Shown here: positions 6,104-6,182 of the stretch, in pieces | Layout: each line of letters opens with the position of its first letter | Position numbering within the stretch: the first letter of the stretch is position 1 | Assembly (NCBI GenBank): GCA_013697265.1 | Contig: JACCXE010000418.1 | Span: 1 to 6,182 of the forward strand | Length of the DNA: 6,182 bases | DNA from: Actinomycetota bacterium | GTDB lineage: Bacteria > Actinomycetota > Acidimicrobiia > Acidimicrobiales > JACCXE01 | Reading direction: 5' to 3' | Program-made: the position numbers and the translations under genes | The notes under the pieces: model-generated | Databases searched by the model: none | Told to the model about the DNA's origin: nothing | The model's input: the letters and a program-made list of their open reading frames with translations, nothing else

Positions 6104-6142
6104 ATTCAGGCGGCCGACGCCGCCTCGACCACACCCCAGGGT
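6088..6142. promoter_or_regulatory. Divergent intergenic region with probable promoters
   Basis: This 55-nt gap lies between the DUF35 start (minus) and the probable regulator start (plus), so it should carry the promoter of the DUF35-thiolase-Rieske run and that of the plus-strand gene. It contains a perfect 7-bp inverted repeat and most of a direct 8-nt repeat. I cannot pick out a convincing -35/-10 pair. The role is inferred from gene orientation. Confidence 0.4.
6108..6125. repeat. Perfect 7-bp inverted repeat, possible operator
   Basis: AGGCGGC (6108-6114) and GCCGCCT (6119-6125) are reverse complements around a 4-nt centre. They lie midway between the two divergent start codons (about 20 nt from each). 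The position suits a binding site of the adjacent putative regulator, or a leader hairpin. The repeat is seen; the function is inferred. Confidence 0.5.
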
Positions 6143-6182
6143 ATGGAAACCTCAGCCATTGGCGAGGTCGCTCAGCGTCTGG
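6143..6182 (+). CDS. Probable MerR-type regulator, first 13 codons only (cut by window edge)
   Basis: An ATG at 6143 opens a frame that reads METSAIGEVAQRL up to the window end. Ile-Gly-Glu-Val-Ala followed by x-Arg-Leu strongly resembles the first helix of the winged HTH of MerR-family regulators (usual pattern: IGE-hydrophobic-A-x-R-x-G). If so, the next residues outside the window should read like GVS...LRYYE. The gene diverges from the DUF35-thiolase-Rieske run, the classical position for a local regulator. Only 13 codons are visible and the Shine-Dalgarno is poor (AGGG directly before the ATG), so this is a motif-based suggestion. Confidence 0.42.
   Translation, partial: METSAIGEVAQRL

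Overview
The window is GC-rich bacterial DNA, almost entirely protein-coding, with short or negative gene spacings, GTG and TTG starts, and G/C-ending codons. Together with the gene types (SCP-x-like thiolase paired with a DUF35 protein, a Rieske oxygenase, a Lut-type lactate module), this suggests a high-GC actinobacterium. An Acidimicrobiia-like lineage is my guess; nothing in the sequence proves it. I see no RNA genes, insertion sequences or CRISPR arrays, and no gene-free stretch over 60 bases.

Right block (about 6087 down to 3386, minus strand): a three-gene run of a DUF35 zinc-ribbon/OB-fold protein, an SCP-x/lipid-transfer-type thiolase and a Rieske [2Fe-2S] oxygenase. The first two are 18 nt apart and the last two overlap by 37 nt. 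Such sets usually belong to acyl-CoA or steroid/lipid-type catabolism; the substrate here cannot be read from sequence. Divergent from this run, at the right edge, the first 13 codons of a plus-strand gene look like the N-terminus of a MerR-type regulator. The 55-nt gap between them holds a perfect 7-bp inverted repeat.

Middle: a single plus-strand gene (2869-3396) encodes a gamma-carbonic-anhydrase-like left-handed beta-helix protein. Its 3' end overlaps the 3' end of the Rieske gene by 11 nt (convergent). Its 5' end lies only 35 nt from the start of the next minus-strand gene (divergent).

Left block (2833 down to beyond base 1, minus strand): an M20-family amidohydrolase, then lutA (two-CCG-domain Fe-S protein), then lutB (LUD-domain protein, cut by the window edge). 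Each junction is a 4-nt stop/start overlap (GTGA and TTGA), so the three are very probably one translationally coupled operon. LutA and LutB are subunits of the LutABC L-lactate oxidation complex; coupling them to an N-acyl-amino-acid hydrolase is the most thought-provoking arrangement here. It suggests, as a hypothesis only, release and oxidation of a 2-hydroxyacyl group from a conjugated amino acid.
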